DNA from: Plasmopara viticola
Lineage: Eukaryota > Oomycota > Peronosporomycetes > Peronosporales > Peronosporaceae
NCBI GenBank assembly: GCA_001695595.3
Contig: MBPM02000093.1
Coordinates: 62,001-126,000, forward strand
DNA: 64,000 nt
Reading direction: 5' to 3'
In this document: in pieces, positions 34,347 to 46,850 of the stretch
Position numbering within the stretch: the first letter of the stretch is position 1
Layout: every line of letters starts with the position of its first letter
The notes under the pieces: model-generated
Database searches by the model: none
Told to the model about the DNA's origin: nothing
The model's input: only the letters and a program-made list of their open reading frames with translations
Program-made: the position numbers and the translations under genes

Positions 34347-35633
34347 ATGGGCATTCGCATGGTTGATGTTCTGCGCATTCTTGGATCCAACACAAGGTTG
34401 CTGTCAGTTGGCAAGCTGGCAGAGCGTGGTATGAGTGTGGAGTTTTCGTGTTCGTCATGCGTCATCTGGAGCAACAATAAAGCAATTGCGTCCGGTACAA
34501 ACGTTCAAGGTCGTTTTTGCTCGACTGTGAGCAACAAGAAGCATGTTTCGTTGAATATTTCGGGGCTGACAATCAGTGAGAGCTTTGGCATGCTCGCCTG
34601 GGGTACCCCAGCAAGGATGCGCTGATGAGGACACAGCAATTAGCTATTGGTTTCCAGATATCAAGCAAAATGTGAAAACATTGTGTGCTGGGTGCTCGAA
34701 GGGTAAGCATACGGTCACGATAATTTCGTCTCGTTCGATGACAAATACGACACGTTTGTTGAAGCGTGTTCACACAGATGTCATGGGGCCGATGAGAACT
34801 GCCTCGAAGGGTAGTGCCAAGCACGTTCACGTGTTTTTGGATGATTTTCACGATATGCTGCGGAATTTTTGATCAAAAGCAAGATTGAAGAAGCTGGCAG
34901 ATCTAAGAAAGTTCTGACGATACACAAACCAGTGGGGTGCACGACTAAGGTTTTTGCAATCCGACAACGGAGCCGTGTTTGTCAACAAGAAAATGGCTGG
35001 AATGTGTCAACAAAGCGGCATTGTACACCAGCGCTCCGTTTCATACAGCTCTAAGAGAACGTAGTGGCTCATGAACAGATAATCATGAAGAAGGCCCGCG
35101 GCATCTTACACTACAAAAGTGCTTCGACAGAATGGTTGTCGGAAGCGGTAGATACAGCGCTTTATTTAGTCAATCGTTCCAGAATTACGGTCCATCCTGA
35201 CATCACGCCTTACGAGCTAGCGCTCAAGACGAAGCCTCAAATAAATAACCTGCGCGTATTTGGCTCGCAAGGCAACGCCTATATTGCGATGTGAAACGGA
35301 GCAAACTGAAACCCAAGACTTTCAAGTGATTTGTTTCTCGGCTATGCGGAGAATGTTAAGGGCTATCGCGTGTTTGACTTGGAGAATGCCAAGATTGAAG
35401 TGACTCGCTCTGTTAAGATGGATGAGCGTAAGGTGGGCGGCATTTGCAACACGCAAGAGCTCAAGCTGGAACTAGCTGTTCAAGTGATAAAGGATGGTGA
35501 TGAAGTCGAGGTTCAGCATCAAGTGGATCGACAGCCAATTCCGGATGATCCCATGGAAGCTGTCAAAGAGCCAGTCGCCGATATCGAGTTGGATGATATA
35601 AGTGTACGCCAAGCGTCGTTGTGCAGCGGCTAA
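34347..35633 (+). pseudogene. copia element 1: integrase region, several frames
   Basis: Pieces of the integrase lie in successive frames: LLSVGKLAERGMSVEF near 34,400, the CAGCSKGK part of the zinc-binding site near 34,690, VHTDVMGPM near 34,770, the basic ARGILHYKSASTEWLSEAVD near 35,110, and MFLGYAENVKGYRVFDLE near 35,340. Multiple small indels and stops. Confidence 0.8.
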
Positions 35634-35929
35634 TGCCTTCTTAGAGCCGTTTACGGAACAGGCTTGTGCTAATAGAGTATTATCAACCGTCCCGAGAGCA
35701 ACAAGAAGATTGTTTGGTGTTTCGAGCAGAAGTGGAGCAAACAAGAGTAAGACGTGAGCCGGTGCTAATGCTGAGAAACGGCTTAGATGCTAAAAAGTGG
35801 ACAGAAGGCAGTGAAAGCTCACCGACTCCGAAGCGTGCTAGGATTGACGAAGATGGACAAATTGCGGAAGCCGTTCTTGCCTACGCCGTGAGTAATGATA
35901 ATGATACGGACACATCGACTTCGTATGCT

Positions 35930-36750
35930 TAAGAAATGCCAAGCGACGATGCAATGGGATGGCGTGAAGCAATAGATACTGAGCTTCGCTAGCATGAAGA
36001 GAATCAAGCGTGGACATTGGCGCCATGAGAAAGAATTGGACGCACAACTGGATCACGATGAATCTATACCAAGAAGTGTGAGCGGAATGGCGCTATCATG
36101 CGATACAAGGCACGACTGTCGCGAAAGATTTCAAGCAGAAGTATGGCGTTGACTTTTTCGAGACTTATTTCCCGGTAGCCAACATGAATTCGATCAAAGC
36201 AATTCTCGCAGTATGTGCTGAATGCAACTATCAAATGGAACAGCTGGACGTTGACAAGGATTTTCTCAATAGCGTATTGATGGACAGCGTTTTTATGGGA
36301 GTTCTGCTTGGTGTCAGTAATGCTCAAGGAAACATATGTCAACTGAACTAGGCTATTTACGGATCAAAGCAAGCAGCAAGTGCTTAAGACAAGACAATGC
36401 ATCATGTCGCTGTCAGAATTGGCTTCAAGAGTTGCGGGGCAGATCAATTTGGTTATGTCAAAAGCACTAAAAGAGGTTTTGTCTTCGTTGGACTATATGT
36501 GGATAACATGATTATCGCAGCAAGAATCAGCAAAGGAATAAATCAAGTAATGGAACTACTCAAGAATGCTTTCAAATTCAAGGAGCTGGGTAAGATGAGA
36601 CTCATTTTGGATAAACAGACTCGCTACAACGACGACGTGGGCAAGCTACTCGGACAACAAGATGCTAAGAGCGTTGACAACTCATGCGTATCGAAATTGA
36701 AGTTGTCGCCAAAGCAGTCACCAACAACGGTAGAGGGACGGTAACCTATG
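35930..36750 (+). pseudogene. copia element 1: reverse transcriptase region
   Basis: Degraded RT with MPSDDAMGWREAIDTEL at its beginning and a longer frame from 36,397 with GYVKSTKRGFVFVGLYVDNMIIAA in separate parts; the catalytic YVDD is YVDN. Several stops occur in between. This is the only RT of the family in the window, since copy 2 lacks it. Confidence 0.75.
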
Positions 36751-36915
36751 TGGTCACATGTACTTGGCCGGATACTGCTTACGTGGTGACACAGCTATCG
36801 GTTTTTTTGGAAAATTCGTAAGTACAACATTGGAGTGCAGCAATTCGAGTAGTACAATATCTGAAGACTACGCGTCAAATCGGTATCGTCTACCGAGGAA
36901 GTGGATGCAATTCGG

Positions 36916-37377
36916 TTAAAGCATACTCGGGTGCAACAATACGGAAGACAGACGCTCGGTCTTGGGAGAATTGGTCATGAATGCGAGCGCACCAGTGGTA
37001 TCTAAGTCGAAGTACCAGCGGACAGTTGCGCTAAGCTCAGTGGAAGCTGCGTATATGGCTCTCAGTTTATGCACACAAGAAGTTCTTTGGACGCGGGCAA
37101 TGCTAAAGGACATGGGTCACGAGCAAATTGAAAAAACACAGGGTATGGAAGACAACCAAGTTGCTATCGCGTTGGCCAATAACGCCGGATCCCATGCTTG
37201 GACGAAGCATGTAGACATCAAGCACCACTTTATTTGTATAACGTGACACGAAGAGTCAGCTTGCAGATATGCTGACGAAGACACTTCGACGTAAGATGCT
37301 GAAGTATCTTCGCGAAGTCTCCGAAATCAAGACCGAGTCATTAACTTAGCACACACAGCCTTAGCAGAGAATGGGAG
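36916..37377 (+). pseudogene. copia element 1: RNase H region
   Basis: Contains LSSVEAAYMALSLCTQEV, WTRAMLKDMGHEQIE and KHVDIKHHFI, typical of copia RNase H. A gap after HHFI removes part of the C-terminus compared with copy 2. GAATGGGAG just before the 3' LTR is the likely polypurine tract. Confidence 0.75.
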
Positions 37378-37513
37378 TGTTAAATTACACCGCTGAATGC
37401 ATGTTGAAGAGGCGGATGACGTCACAATATTTACGAGTACGTCACAATAAGAAATTACATAAAGGTAGCCGCTCATTGGTATATCCACTTTGATTTTAAG
37501 TTTCTACTCAACA
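37378..37513 (+). repeat. 3' LTR of copia element 1
   Basis: 136 bp, TGTTAAATTACACCGC to CTCAACA, with small deletions and many substitutions relative to the 5' LTR, which indicates an old insertion. Confidence 0.85.
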
Positions 37514-40500
37514 AATACGAACCATTACGCTATAAATAAATTAGCCAGGCGGACGCAGCACCTACGTTATACAGACATGCGTTTTCTTCGAGAGCGAAGA
37601 ACGCACTGCTCTCGACAATCTCCTTGTTGCTTAATCCCTTTTGCATTAAGAACTTGAAAGACCGACCGATAAAGTAAATTCTACTTGTTCTCTACACATT
37701 GAGTTAATACACTGTTTAATTAGTCGGTGCACGAGTGTTAATAAACAAGTAGTATATCTTTAACTGGTTGATTTGACGAAAAAAAAGTGCGGTACATCGT
37801 ATTCGAAATACCATAACCAAGAATTTTGCAAGTTTCAGTCACCAAAATGCGTACTCAGTTGAATGAGGAATTAAGCTTAAGAGTATGCATTATTTATGGA
37901 GCGTTTTCAGTACCTATGTTACTTCATAAAATTGGCATGTGTACTATGATCTGCCATCATGTCAGTTATGTCATAACAGTCTCCCTGAATTAGTAACAAA
38001 AAGCTACTGTAATACAGCCATTTCTTGGAAATGCTCGATATCAATTTCTCTATCAATAATGGCTAGGCTCGCATTTAAGTTTTTCACTGTGTTGATGTTA
38101 TGGATGAAAATGAGCCTTTTAAGTAAAAGAGTTTTGGCAAAGCATTACAACAAATTTGTAAAGCAGATTTATGTGGGATAGTACAAGGACACTTTTACAC
38201 CGCAATTACATACTAAAAAATAGCCTCTTAAGAAGAAAAGCTGTGATTCGTATCTACTGTGCAGTATATGAACGATTGTTTTTCTATTTGTTGCTTTCAG
38301 AAAATATAAAGCTAAAAAAAATTGCGAGCAAAAAAGGAATCTTTGCATTGGGACCATTAGCTCAGATTTTGCCTCAAAGTAGGTGCAAATTAAGTTTAAC
38401 ATGTATAATTTAAACGTTAAACCGACAAGAAGACTGCACTATTTGATAAGAACCATGCAGCATCGGTTTTGCTTTGACTAGATCGACAGTTTTGCTGATA
38501 CTAACTGAGTCGTAGTCGTGCTAAGCGATTGGACCGCACCGACGTCTACACTGACATTTAGTGGAAAAAAAAGCTCATCAGAGGTCATGTTTGGCGAAGT
38601 AAAAGGCGCACCAGATTAAGCAATCTCATCCTACAATCGACTATGCTACTTCAAGCTCTATTCACGGCATTTTTTGCTCAGTGAGCTACGTGCCGCTCCA
38701 CTTGCACCACCAGGTTCACACCCTGGATGCCTTGGCCTATAGCAAATTATATTTTGCACGGTATGTTATATCTTGCAAATCTGTGCTGACCATTTGCGAT
38801 GCCTTGTTACCCGCTTTAGAATGCTTATGAACGTTGTCTTATCGGCACTTGGAAAAAAATTGGACTCTAAAATATCTTTTTATATCTACATTCTTATATT
38901 CAGTCCCGATTTTTTTTTGTAGGAGCTATGCACAGAACAGGGGTAAGAGCATGATTCATCAAGCTCTGTTTGCGGTATCAAGCAGCTTGCACTTAGAGCC
39001 TTGTTCTGCCAGGCTTGGCGATGCCTGTTCATGTCAATGACAAGAAGTGACTTTGTGCTGCCGAATTCATTTTCAAAATCACAGCAAAATCTCGCTAACA
39101 ACTCTAGTGATGTCTGGAGCCATCGTGATACAATATTTTTTCTGCTGCTTTCATATGAGCGCCACATATTCAAAAGTCTTTGTCGCTTGCCGACGTGCAA
39201 ATGTCGATAGGCGCAAGCGTCTACCAAAACATAAAATGGATTTCTATCCTCGTACAGCTGCGTGTACAACGTGTAGTCTACAAGAATAGTTTTTCAAGAG
39301 TTGTGTCAATCATTAAAGCTAAGCACACTACCAGCAAAAAAGCCACAGTTGGTCGTTCGGCCATGCGAGTGGTCAGCATCTATGAATGTATAGGTGAATA
39401 TTATGCCAACCAATCTTCATAATTTTTACAGTAGAGTTGAGCCCCCTAAAGTAGGACTTTGGTAAAGCTCTTTTGCTCTCCGGGACACCCGCATCGGGCG
39501 TTCGAAGTAAAACACTTCTGATGGATGCTTTCCAAAAAAGTCATACACACCCCTACTAACGCAAAAGTACTGCTTAAATGCAATTAGTTATCGAAAAAGT
39601 CTGCATTCAACGAAAAGTCTTCGTATTGATCGCGGATGCATTCATCATAAATTTTAGATACCTCGCAGTCACTCTTCTTTGAAGCCTAAAGCTTATTCTT
39701 CGCTCGCGTCTACATTAATGCAACATCAGAAAGCGGTAGGCTCGCCATCTATATAAACTTCTCAAGGCACCGTCTCTTAAGACTTAGAAGTGAAACACCC
39801 TTTTGTAAGTCGATCGTGCGTATACTGTGCAGTTGGTTTAATTTGCAGCTCGTCTCTTCCTTACAACACCCTCCCAGAATTATGAACGTTGCAGGAGAAA
39901 TTTCGTCGTATTTTTTACGCTTACGTGCTTCATTATTCTTTATACCGTTTTGACCCGATTTTTAGACGTGAATAATTATTGACATTTACTTTACAGCACG
40001 ATGCACTACTCATATGCAAGTCTATTTAATAAATATTCGAAAGCCCATGCATGACTTAATATTGTGTGAAAGACTAGCAATTGCTTTGGGCTCTCATGTA
40101 AAAAACTTTTTAACAAGATTTTACATGTTGTTTGAATAAGAAATATAAGCGCTCGGTTTTTCTTGATGTAATCACAAATTTGTAATTATTAATTCATTTT
40201 GGTGTCGTGATGATTGGTTATGCATAATATTGCTCTTTTGGTGCAAGTTTTTCAAAACACTTGGGCGGATTGCGCCTTCTTAAAAGACCGGAATCGGGCG
40301 TATATTGCGTAACTTGACACGTGTCTCCTTCTTCAATGGGCAAAAAGGCTATAAAGATACGCATTGCGTTCTCCCGAATTGAAGCGCTTTACACTTGGTC
40401 CTAGATTTTATATGTTTTAAGTTTCAAAAACATTCTTAAGATACTTCGCCACACTTATTTGCAAGCCTGGCTTGAATGCTTTCAAGAGATTCATTCAATC

Positions 40501-42047
40501 AGATATCAGACACTTTAGGTAGCAGCTTCAGAATGAGGAAGCCTGTTCAAAGATTTGTATTGTTTCAAGATTATTTGAAAACAAACACGTGCTCTAACTC
40601 AAATAATAACACATTTACTCGAGCGAATTTTAATTGACCATGAGAGCAATTTCTAAATTCGATATTTCTTCTTTGAGTGCATTTTTTATTAGTTTCGGGT
40701 AAGGAAGTAAGTCGTGCGTACACTGCGCAATTAAAAATAAACAGGTGATGGGAAACTTTCCTTTGTATTTCCTTATAGTGTGGTGCTTTACAAATTTGTT
40801 GGTCTAAACTTAACATGCTTAAGCACTTGCAAGCTCGCTTGCATTTTTTCGACCAACGCGATGCGATACTTATATCATAAAACGATTCAAAAGCATATGC
40901 ATATTCAATATCGAGTTGTTTCAAAAGAGCACAAACATCGTTGGCTATCTTAAATCTTGTGTGTGCTACCGCCTTGACGTGCTTCATTATGTTGGTAGAA
41001 CCCACAATTAAAAAACTTTTGCTTGAATAATTACTCGTCTAATTTTAATCGCTATATGTCGACCCACACTTTGAAAATTCAGTAAGCTTTTACAAATCTC
41101 GCTATGTGACGGGAACGTGAAATGTATTCTTGTACATTGTAATGTAGCTGATTCATCGGTCAAGCTTGTAGCCTTTTAATCTATTCGAACGCCATTTTTT
41201 GAAAAACCACAAATTAGTCTTTTGATAAGTCGTATGTATTTCAAGCAAAATGCAATCAATGCACCACTCTATGTTTTTAACAAAAGCCCTCTTAGATTAT
41301 TAGAACAATAGTGATTGCAGCTAAAACCACGTTAAGGCTTTGACCGCCTGAACGTCCATCTATGTCGTTCAATGCTATGCTATGGCATACTTCATTATTG
41401 TCTACATCATATATCCAGCTAAAAAACCACATCATGGAATATTGAGATATGTTTATTCTACATGGTACATCTAATAACTATAAATGAGATAGCCCAAAAC
41501 GTAAACGTCCCTCATATAATCGTAAAGCGTAAAGGTACCCAAGCATAATTAAAAGATTATAATTGGTTAAAGCTTAACATGATATTACTGAAGAATACTA
41601 TGCAATGAAAGCTGTGTTCGGCGTTCGTTTTATTGCAATGTACAGTCTATTGCTGTCGTCCTTTTATTGCATCTCAAATTATGACATTCGCCGTCCAACG
41701 AGCTTTACTCAATGAGCACATGTGTCGACGAATTATACTTATAAAGATCAACGGTCCCCAGAAAAATAGAGCTAACTTTGCCCTCAGCGAGCTCGTGCAC
41801 GGAAGCACCAACATATACCTTGACGTCCGGGGATATAGTGTGGTCCAGTAAGACCCCGCTTATATGATAAAAAAATGTTCTGTTTTTTTAAATGCCTTGT
41901 CCCTTGGTCGATTTGGTCGCATGTAATACTGTCCGCGATGAGTGTTGTTCAGTGAAAATGTACTGATGGACAGCCTCCCAAATAGGTATTGCAGCACCCA
42001 TCACCAAAGAATAGCACAATTTTAATGGTATTTCAAAACTGCGAAAT
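37514..42047. other. Gene-poor interval with a decayed tandem coding family
   Basis: AT-rich sequence without an intact recognisable gene. The only structure I can support is the three-unit minus-strand repeat at 39.8-41.0 kb, listed separately. Confidence 0.5.
39811..40987 (-). repeat. Tandem family of decayed coding units (three copies)
   Basis: The last unit is an open frame of 138 codons from ATG 40,987 to 40,571 (MKHVKAVAHTRFKIAND, YAYAFESFYDIS, FNCAVYARLTSLPETNKK). A motif TCG(T/G)GCGTA(T/C)A(C/T)TG occurs at 39,814, 40,294 and 40,712, giving NCxVYAR-like, YAIYAR-like and CAVYAR translations on the minus strand. A second shared block reads AYAFESFY in one unit and AWAFEYLL in another. 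Units are about 420-480 bp apart and the two left units have stops. The protein family is not recognised; small fast-evolving duplicated genes of this kind are often secreted effectors in oomycetes, but no signal peptide is visible here. Confidence 0.4.
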
Positions 42048-42540
42048 TGTGACGTGACGGTCGTCACCGGAAGATTTATCGGTAACGGCTTTAACGCAAT
42101 ATGATAAACCCAAAAATACATATACATTAGTATTATCCATAGGAATACATATACATTAGTATTATCCATAGGAATAGACGTTTATATTGCTTCCGAATCG
42201 AAGGGAGTTCCAGATGTTCCAGATTCATCGGGAACCAGGAGACTTCATTTGCTGATAGTAATATAAATTGTGTAAGAAGCCAGTTGAAAAAGAATAGAAC
42301 GATGGCTTTTGGATGGTTAGCAGTAGATGTCTGAAATTCACCAGCTAGGTTGTCTTAAGAATATAAGTCGTAAGAGCTTCTCATTAATTTCATCTCTTAA
42401 TTTGCTTTGAGCAACAAAGACTACTCCTTCTTCGCCGATTTCGCCCCGCCCGCGCCTCAGTCTTGCCCAACGACCGACTTTATTAAGCTTCCTCCGCGAC
42501 TAATTTACACGGTAGCATTTGTTGTTCAAGGCGAGTGTGC
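42048..42540 (+). repeat. 5' LTR of gypsy element (approximate end)
   Basis: Starts TGTGACGTGACGGTCGTCACC and matches 46,445 onward through GGTAACGGCTTT, GTAAGAAGCCAG, TTAGCAGTAGATG and GAGCAACAAAGACT. The end is uncertain by some tens of bases. Confidence 0.7.
42116..42173. repeat. Two perfect tandem copies of a 29-bp unit
   Basis: Units 42,116-42,144 and 42,145-42,173 are identical, beginning ATACATATACATTAG. They lie inside the gypsy 5' LTR and are absent from the 3' LTR, so they arose after insertion. Confidence 0.85.
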
Positions 42541-43333
42541 TCGTGGTCACAAAGTGATAACCGAGTCATTCTAGGATTATTGCTACGAGCCACATAGCGG
42601 GAAGCTCTAGATTTCAAAGGGTTGTCTCACAGAACTTAACGCATAGTGATTGGTTGGTGTCGTTGCATGCTAGTGAGATACATACATCAGGAACTCCTAC
42701 AAATGGTCAAGAATTAGTGTTTTGCCTTTTGGTGAATCCCTGTCCCGCTTCTGAAAACACGAAGATTTATGTTCTGATAAGTTACCCACTTGGGTTTGCT
42801 TGATCTTTATTTAATACTACTGAGCTGATTCGTTCGGCTTGGTTGTATGGGAAAAAGAACGACTCGTGAAACCACACACCCGTTCGTAGATACCACGGAT
42901 CTCCTGACAAGCTGTATTAAGGAGCCGACAAGCTGCGGAAAAATTTGTGGTATTTGATGGTGAAGCAGCTGAAGCTTGTACAACATATCCAAAACAAAAG
43001 TCCGGAATGCAAGGATTTATGTGCCAGAAATAGTGCACGACATCACTGATGGTCATAAGCGCCGTATACATCAAACCCAAGAGCTTTTGGAATTTATACA
43101 GAAAACATAGAATGTGATACAAGTCTAATTTTATTCACGAGGTTCTACTAAGGTCTGCTAGATTATATAAAGAGTGCTGAGTAGACCAGCAAGTATGCCC
43201 AACAAAGAGCTCGTAAGGCTGAGCGTCCATCTTTAAACCCAGGACCTCGTCAATACAGCTGAATAAGTGCTCTTGACGATAATAAAACTTCACGTCCAGC
43301 GCTGCGCTTACGATTACGGGTGCCGACTCCGCA

Positions 43334-43390
43334 ATATTCGGCAAGTGCCGATGGCCTAGAATCTCATATTCGGCAAGTGCCGATGGCCTA
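43334..43390. repeat. 25-bp direct repeat containing a TCGGCA/TGCCGA hairpin
   Basis: Copies at 43,334-43,358 and 43,366-43,390 begin ATATTCGGCAAGTGCCGA. Each has self-complementary arms TCGGCA and TGCCGA around AG. It sits inside the decayed gypsy gag region. Confidence 0.75.
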
Positions 43391-43853
43391 AAAAATCATA
43401 CCGCTCAGGCTGATATAACTGCATTTGCAGCAAAAGGGCAAGACACACTGTTCATGCAGCACTTTTTGTTGTATCTCACTTACCAGCAACAGCCGAACTA
43501 ACCCAAGTGCAAGCTCAAATCCAAGCCCAAAAGCACCAGATTTATGACCGCTTCGAGATTCTGATTGCACCAAGAGGCGAGCAGAAAATAAAGATCATCC
43601 AGTTCTTGAAAGAAGATTTGGCAAAGATATTACATTGTGGATCTTTGCAACGTCAAAGTACTTCGCCAACAAGTGCCACTTGATGACGACAAAGTCGTCA
43701 GACTTTCTGCGCTATTCTCAAATAATCTATGCTTTTTCGTGTTAAATTGATAAAGCGTCATTATCGCCGACTGCGAGCGCATGGACTTTCACAAGCCATA
43801 GGCACTGTTGCGTACACGCTTCAGGACTAAAGATTTGAGTATGATCTTCGAGA

Positions 43854-44375
43854 GTGATTATTTTACCTGAAACAAAGGGAAACATCTATGACAATGTCCC
43901 TAAATTCCCCGACTTGACGCTTCAAACTGAACTGGACCCCAAGGAATTGGAAACTCAGTTCTTTTCCGAAATGATCTTTCAAGAAGAAACTGTAAAGAAG
44001 ATAAAAAAAGAGAGTTTGATTACTTTTCAGCGGACCATTGAAGTTCTCTCAAAGTCGAGTTTGCCCATTACTCGGATAAAATCGTATATCGACCACGTCG
44101 TTTAAGACGGTTCCTACAGAGCTAATCTATTGAGCAAACAACTCACGACCTCTCAAACACCAAAGTGTTTTGAAATGAGGAAGGACAAGAACGACGACTT
44201 GACAAAATTGGCAACATGTAACAGCTGTTGCGTTGTCGAACACATATCACCGCAATGTACCAGTCCTAAACGAAAGAAAGTGAATCGTTATACAAGAGGT
44301 GCACTGTATGCTGTCTACGAAGCAAAAGCTCAAGCTTTTAAAGACGAGGATCAAGACAATCTTGTCAACGTCTAA
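43854..44375 (+). pseudogene. gypsy element: gag capsid and zinc-knuckle fragments
   Basis: A capsid-like helical frame (43,854-44,105) is followed by a second frame at 44,130 with CNSCCVVEHISPQC, a zinc knuckle of CxxC-H-C type with altered spacing, and then a basic tail. The frame ends at the start of the protease. Confidence 0.65.
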
Positions 44376-45700
44376 ATCGATAATGGATGTAGTCTTTGTG
44401 GTGTATCCGAAAAATTGGTGAAGCGATTTGAGCTCGAAGTCACCAAGGGTGAGACGATGCAGCCACTCTGGAATAGACCAGGTTGTTTGTCTTTTCCGAT
44501 AAGCGATGCTCATGAACGAACAAATACCTTGTGGGGTTTTTTATCACATCGGAAACGTTCCAAGTCCTGAACTTAAGAATGTAATCTTCGGCATGGTGTG
44601 GCATCGTCTGCTCGCATCAACAAGAAGCATCACGCGTCAATTTGACCAAAACCGCATAATCAGGGTACGTCCGAATTGATGCTGGACAACGAAAGCCTCA
44701 AAAGAGCCGCAAAAGTTTTAATTGCTTTCGAAAGCAAGGCCACCATGGTCAATTAATGTTGTGTCACGACAAAGACATCAAAGCTGGCTTCGTCGTCAAC
44801 CCGCGTGATTCTATACAGGCTGATCTCACAAAAGACCAAGGATGGGAGTCACTTGAGGATAATCTAGTGTATAATCGCTACGCAAGTATGCGGACACAGT
44901 ATTTTGCACACATCTTTTAAGCGTGACACCTCCAATACGGAAAAAAATTAAGCACAAAACTCGTTTAAGCATGGTCCAAGCCGATGTTCGTCAAAGAATG
45001 GTGCCGGAGTTTTGAATAGTGTAGGCCAATCCAGAGGGAAGTACCGAAGAGATGCTATAATCAGGCATTATTCGACCAAGTTCGTCTGCCTTTTCGGTGC
45101 CAAAGATTTGTGTCAACAAGTCTGTAGATTAGTGCATCGTGCTCGATTATCGACAGCCAAATTTAGCGACGATATTGCCGGCGATATTAATGCAGCTTTG
45201 ACGCCATGTTTGGAAGTCATTGGTTTTTGTGCATGCACTTACTTTGGGGTTTCTATCAGCTTAAATTAAGTGAATCGAGAACCCTTTTCCCGCTTTTTGA
45301 GTCCCAGATGGCCTACTTAAAAATTCAATTACTTTCATGGACGGAGCGAAAGCCCGGGCACGTCTAAGCGGCATTTGCAAAAAGTCTTTCGAGCTGTAAG
45401 AAATGTGATGAGAACATGTTTTGACGACATCTACGTATTGAAGATGTCGCAGACCACATGAATGTGTACTAAAACGGTGTGAAAATCAGCAAAGCTACAT
45501 CAAGTTGTCAAAGTACTAAATCTGCGTCGATGAGATCCCAGTACTAGGAGACTTTGTCGGAAGGAAGGCGTCCAAATGGACCTCGACAAGACTAAGCTGA
45601 TCGCAGGAAGGCCTGTGTCCAAGCCAAAGAAGCAAATGAAGTGCTTCTAAGGCACTGCAGTCTATGTTGCAAGGTTCTGCAAGGACTTTGCACAATTGGC
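44376..45700 (+). pseudogene. gypsy element: protease and reverse transcriptase remnants
   Basis: Just after the zinc-knuckle frame stops, the reading IDNGCSLCGVSEKLVKRFEL matches gypsy protease surroundings. Further on, across several frames, FDDIYVLK (45,420) is the RT YxDD-region relative, and EIPVLGDFVGRKGVQMDLDK (45,530-45,595) is the characteristic RT connection segment. Many stops interrupt the region. Confidence 0.65.
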
Positions 45701-46088
45701 AGGACCAACCCGCGACAGTATAAAGAAAAAGTTTGCTCGAGAAGCCATCAATCTCTTGGATGAGCAGCTACGTTGCTCTACCGAACCCAAGCGACGCTTG
45801 ACGCTCCCACCTGTTTTAAGTCCTCCAAACGTTTTGAAACCATTCGATGTACCAAGGACGCCCCGAATCTCACGATTGAAGGAGCCTTGTTTCAAAAAGA
45901 AAAAGCAAGAGCGTTCCGTCGCTTTAACTGGTCGAAAGATGAAGCTAGCCGAGTTGAACTACCCCGTTCGTGAGCAAGAGCTACTTCCAATTACGCATGC
46001 ACTAATAGTATGGCGTATATATTTTCTCGATCGACCATTTATGGGCTTGACAGATCACAAACGTTTTGCGGTGACTTTGACGCAATAG
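45696..46088 (+). pseudogene. gypsy element: RNase H fragment
   Basis: The frame contains LTGRKMKLAELNYPVREQEL followed by ITHALIVWRIYFLDR and LTDHKRF, the standard Ty3/gypsy RNase H signature. It ends at TAG after LTQ, where family members read on. Confidence 0.85.
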
Positions 46089-46444
46089 ACTACTAATCGC
46101 ACAGTAGCTCGATAATTTGATTGGTAAATTTCAGCCTTTATTTAAGTGAACTCCAGATGAAACTTACACCGTGGCTGTTGCACTGTCACGCATTTCGTTG
46201 ACTTGCAAGAGCTAATGGAAGCGGCCAAGAACAGCGAGATCGTAGCGACAGTCAGCACAAACAACATGTTGAATCCTTAATTGGACATCGTGAGTACAAG
46301 GAAAACATACGGTACGAAGTTTGACGGCTCGGTTGGCAGCTCGTGGAAAATCTGAAGCAGATTTCTGGACTCATAAATCTCTACCGGGAATTCAAAGACG
46401 TCTTCTATCTCTTATGGTAGTCATATTTTTTTTAAGGGAGGTCA

Positions 46445-46850
46445 TGTGACATAACTGTCGTCACCGGCAAAATTACCGGTAACGGCTTTGATGCAAAATA
46501 ATGAAGATTTTCCTAAATTACGCATTTAAACTATCCATACGTATAGGCGATTATACCAAGTCCCATAATCATTGGGAACCAAAATCCTTATTGGCTAAAA
46601 GAAATCTAGGATGTGTAAAAGCCAGATAGAAAAGTGAAGAAGCATAGCTTTTGCAATAGTAAGCAGTAGATGGCTGGGAGCCACCACTTAGGCTTAAGCA
46701 AGAATCTAAGTCAAATGAACTCTTTAATTAATATCACTTCTTGATTTGCTTTAAGCAACAAAGACTCCTCCTTCTTCATCGACTTCGCCTCAGCCTTGCA
46801 CGACGACCGATTCAATAAGCTGATAACGACCATGCTACACGAATTCATTT
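46445..46850 (+). repeat. 3' LTR of gypsy element (approximate end)
   Basis: Begins TGTGACATAACTGTCGTCACC immediately after the polypurine tract. It lacks the 29-bp tandem repeat of the 5' LTR. The end is approximate. Confidence 0.7.

Larger units (their letters stand above)
33251..37513 (+). mobile_element. Ty1/copia LTR retrotransposon, full length, heavily decayed
   Basis: A 4.26-kb element bounded by LTRs at 33,251-33,396 and 37,378-37,513. Domain order is gag, zinc knuckle/protease, integrase, reverse transcriptase, RNase H, the copia order. Every domain carries stops or frameshifts, so it cannot be autonomous. The protease motif DSGA is changed to DSEA and the RT motif YVDD to YVDN. 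No matching target duplication: flanks are GTTAC and AATAC. It belongs to the same family as the element at 57,213-59,798, sharing LTR ends and internal protein sequence. Confidence 0.9.
42048..46850 (+). mobile_element. Ty3/gypsy LTR retrotransposon, decayed, no integrase found
   Basis: LTR-like sequences at about 42,048-42,540 and 46,445-46,850 flank gag, zinc knuckle, protease, reverse transcriptase and RNase H fragments in gypsy order. AAGGGAGGTCA directly before the right LTR is a good polypurine tract. Only about 350 bp separate RNase H from the right LTR and no integrase motif is visible, so it was deleted. Frames are broken throughout. The right end of each LTR is approximate. Confidence 0.8.

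Noticed and set aside
33246..37518. Target-site duplication for copia element 1
   Set aside because: Flanks GTTAC and AATAC do not match; mutations have erased it or the right end is altered.
38886..39269. 127-codon minus-strand frame
   Set aside because: No signal peptide or motif; it does not carry the motif shared by the neighbouring three-unit family.
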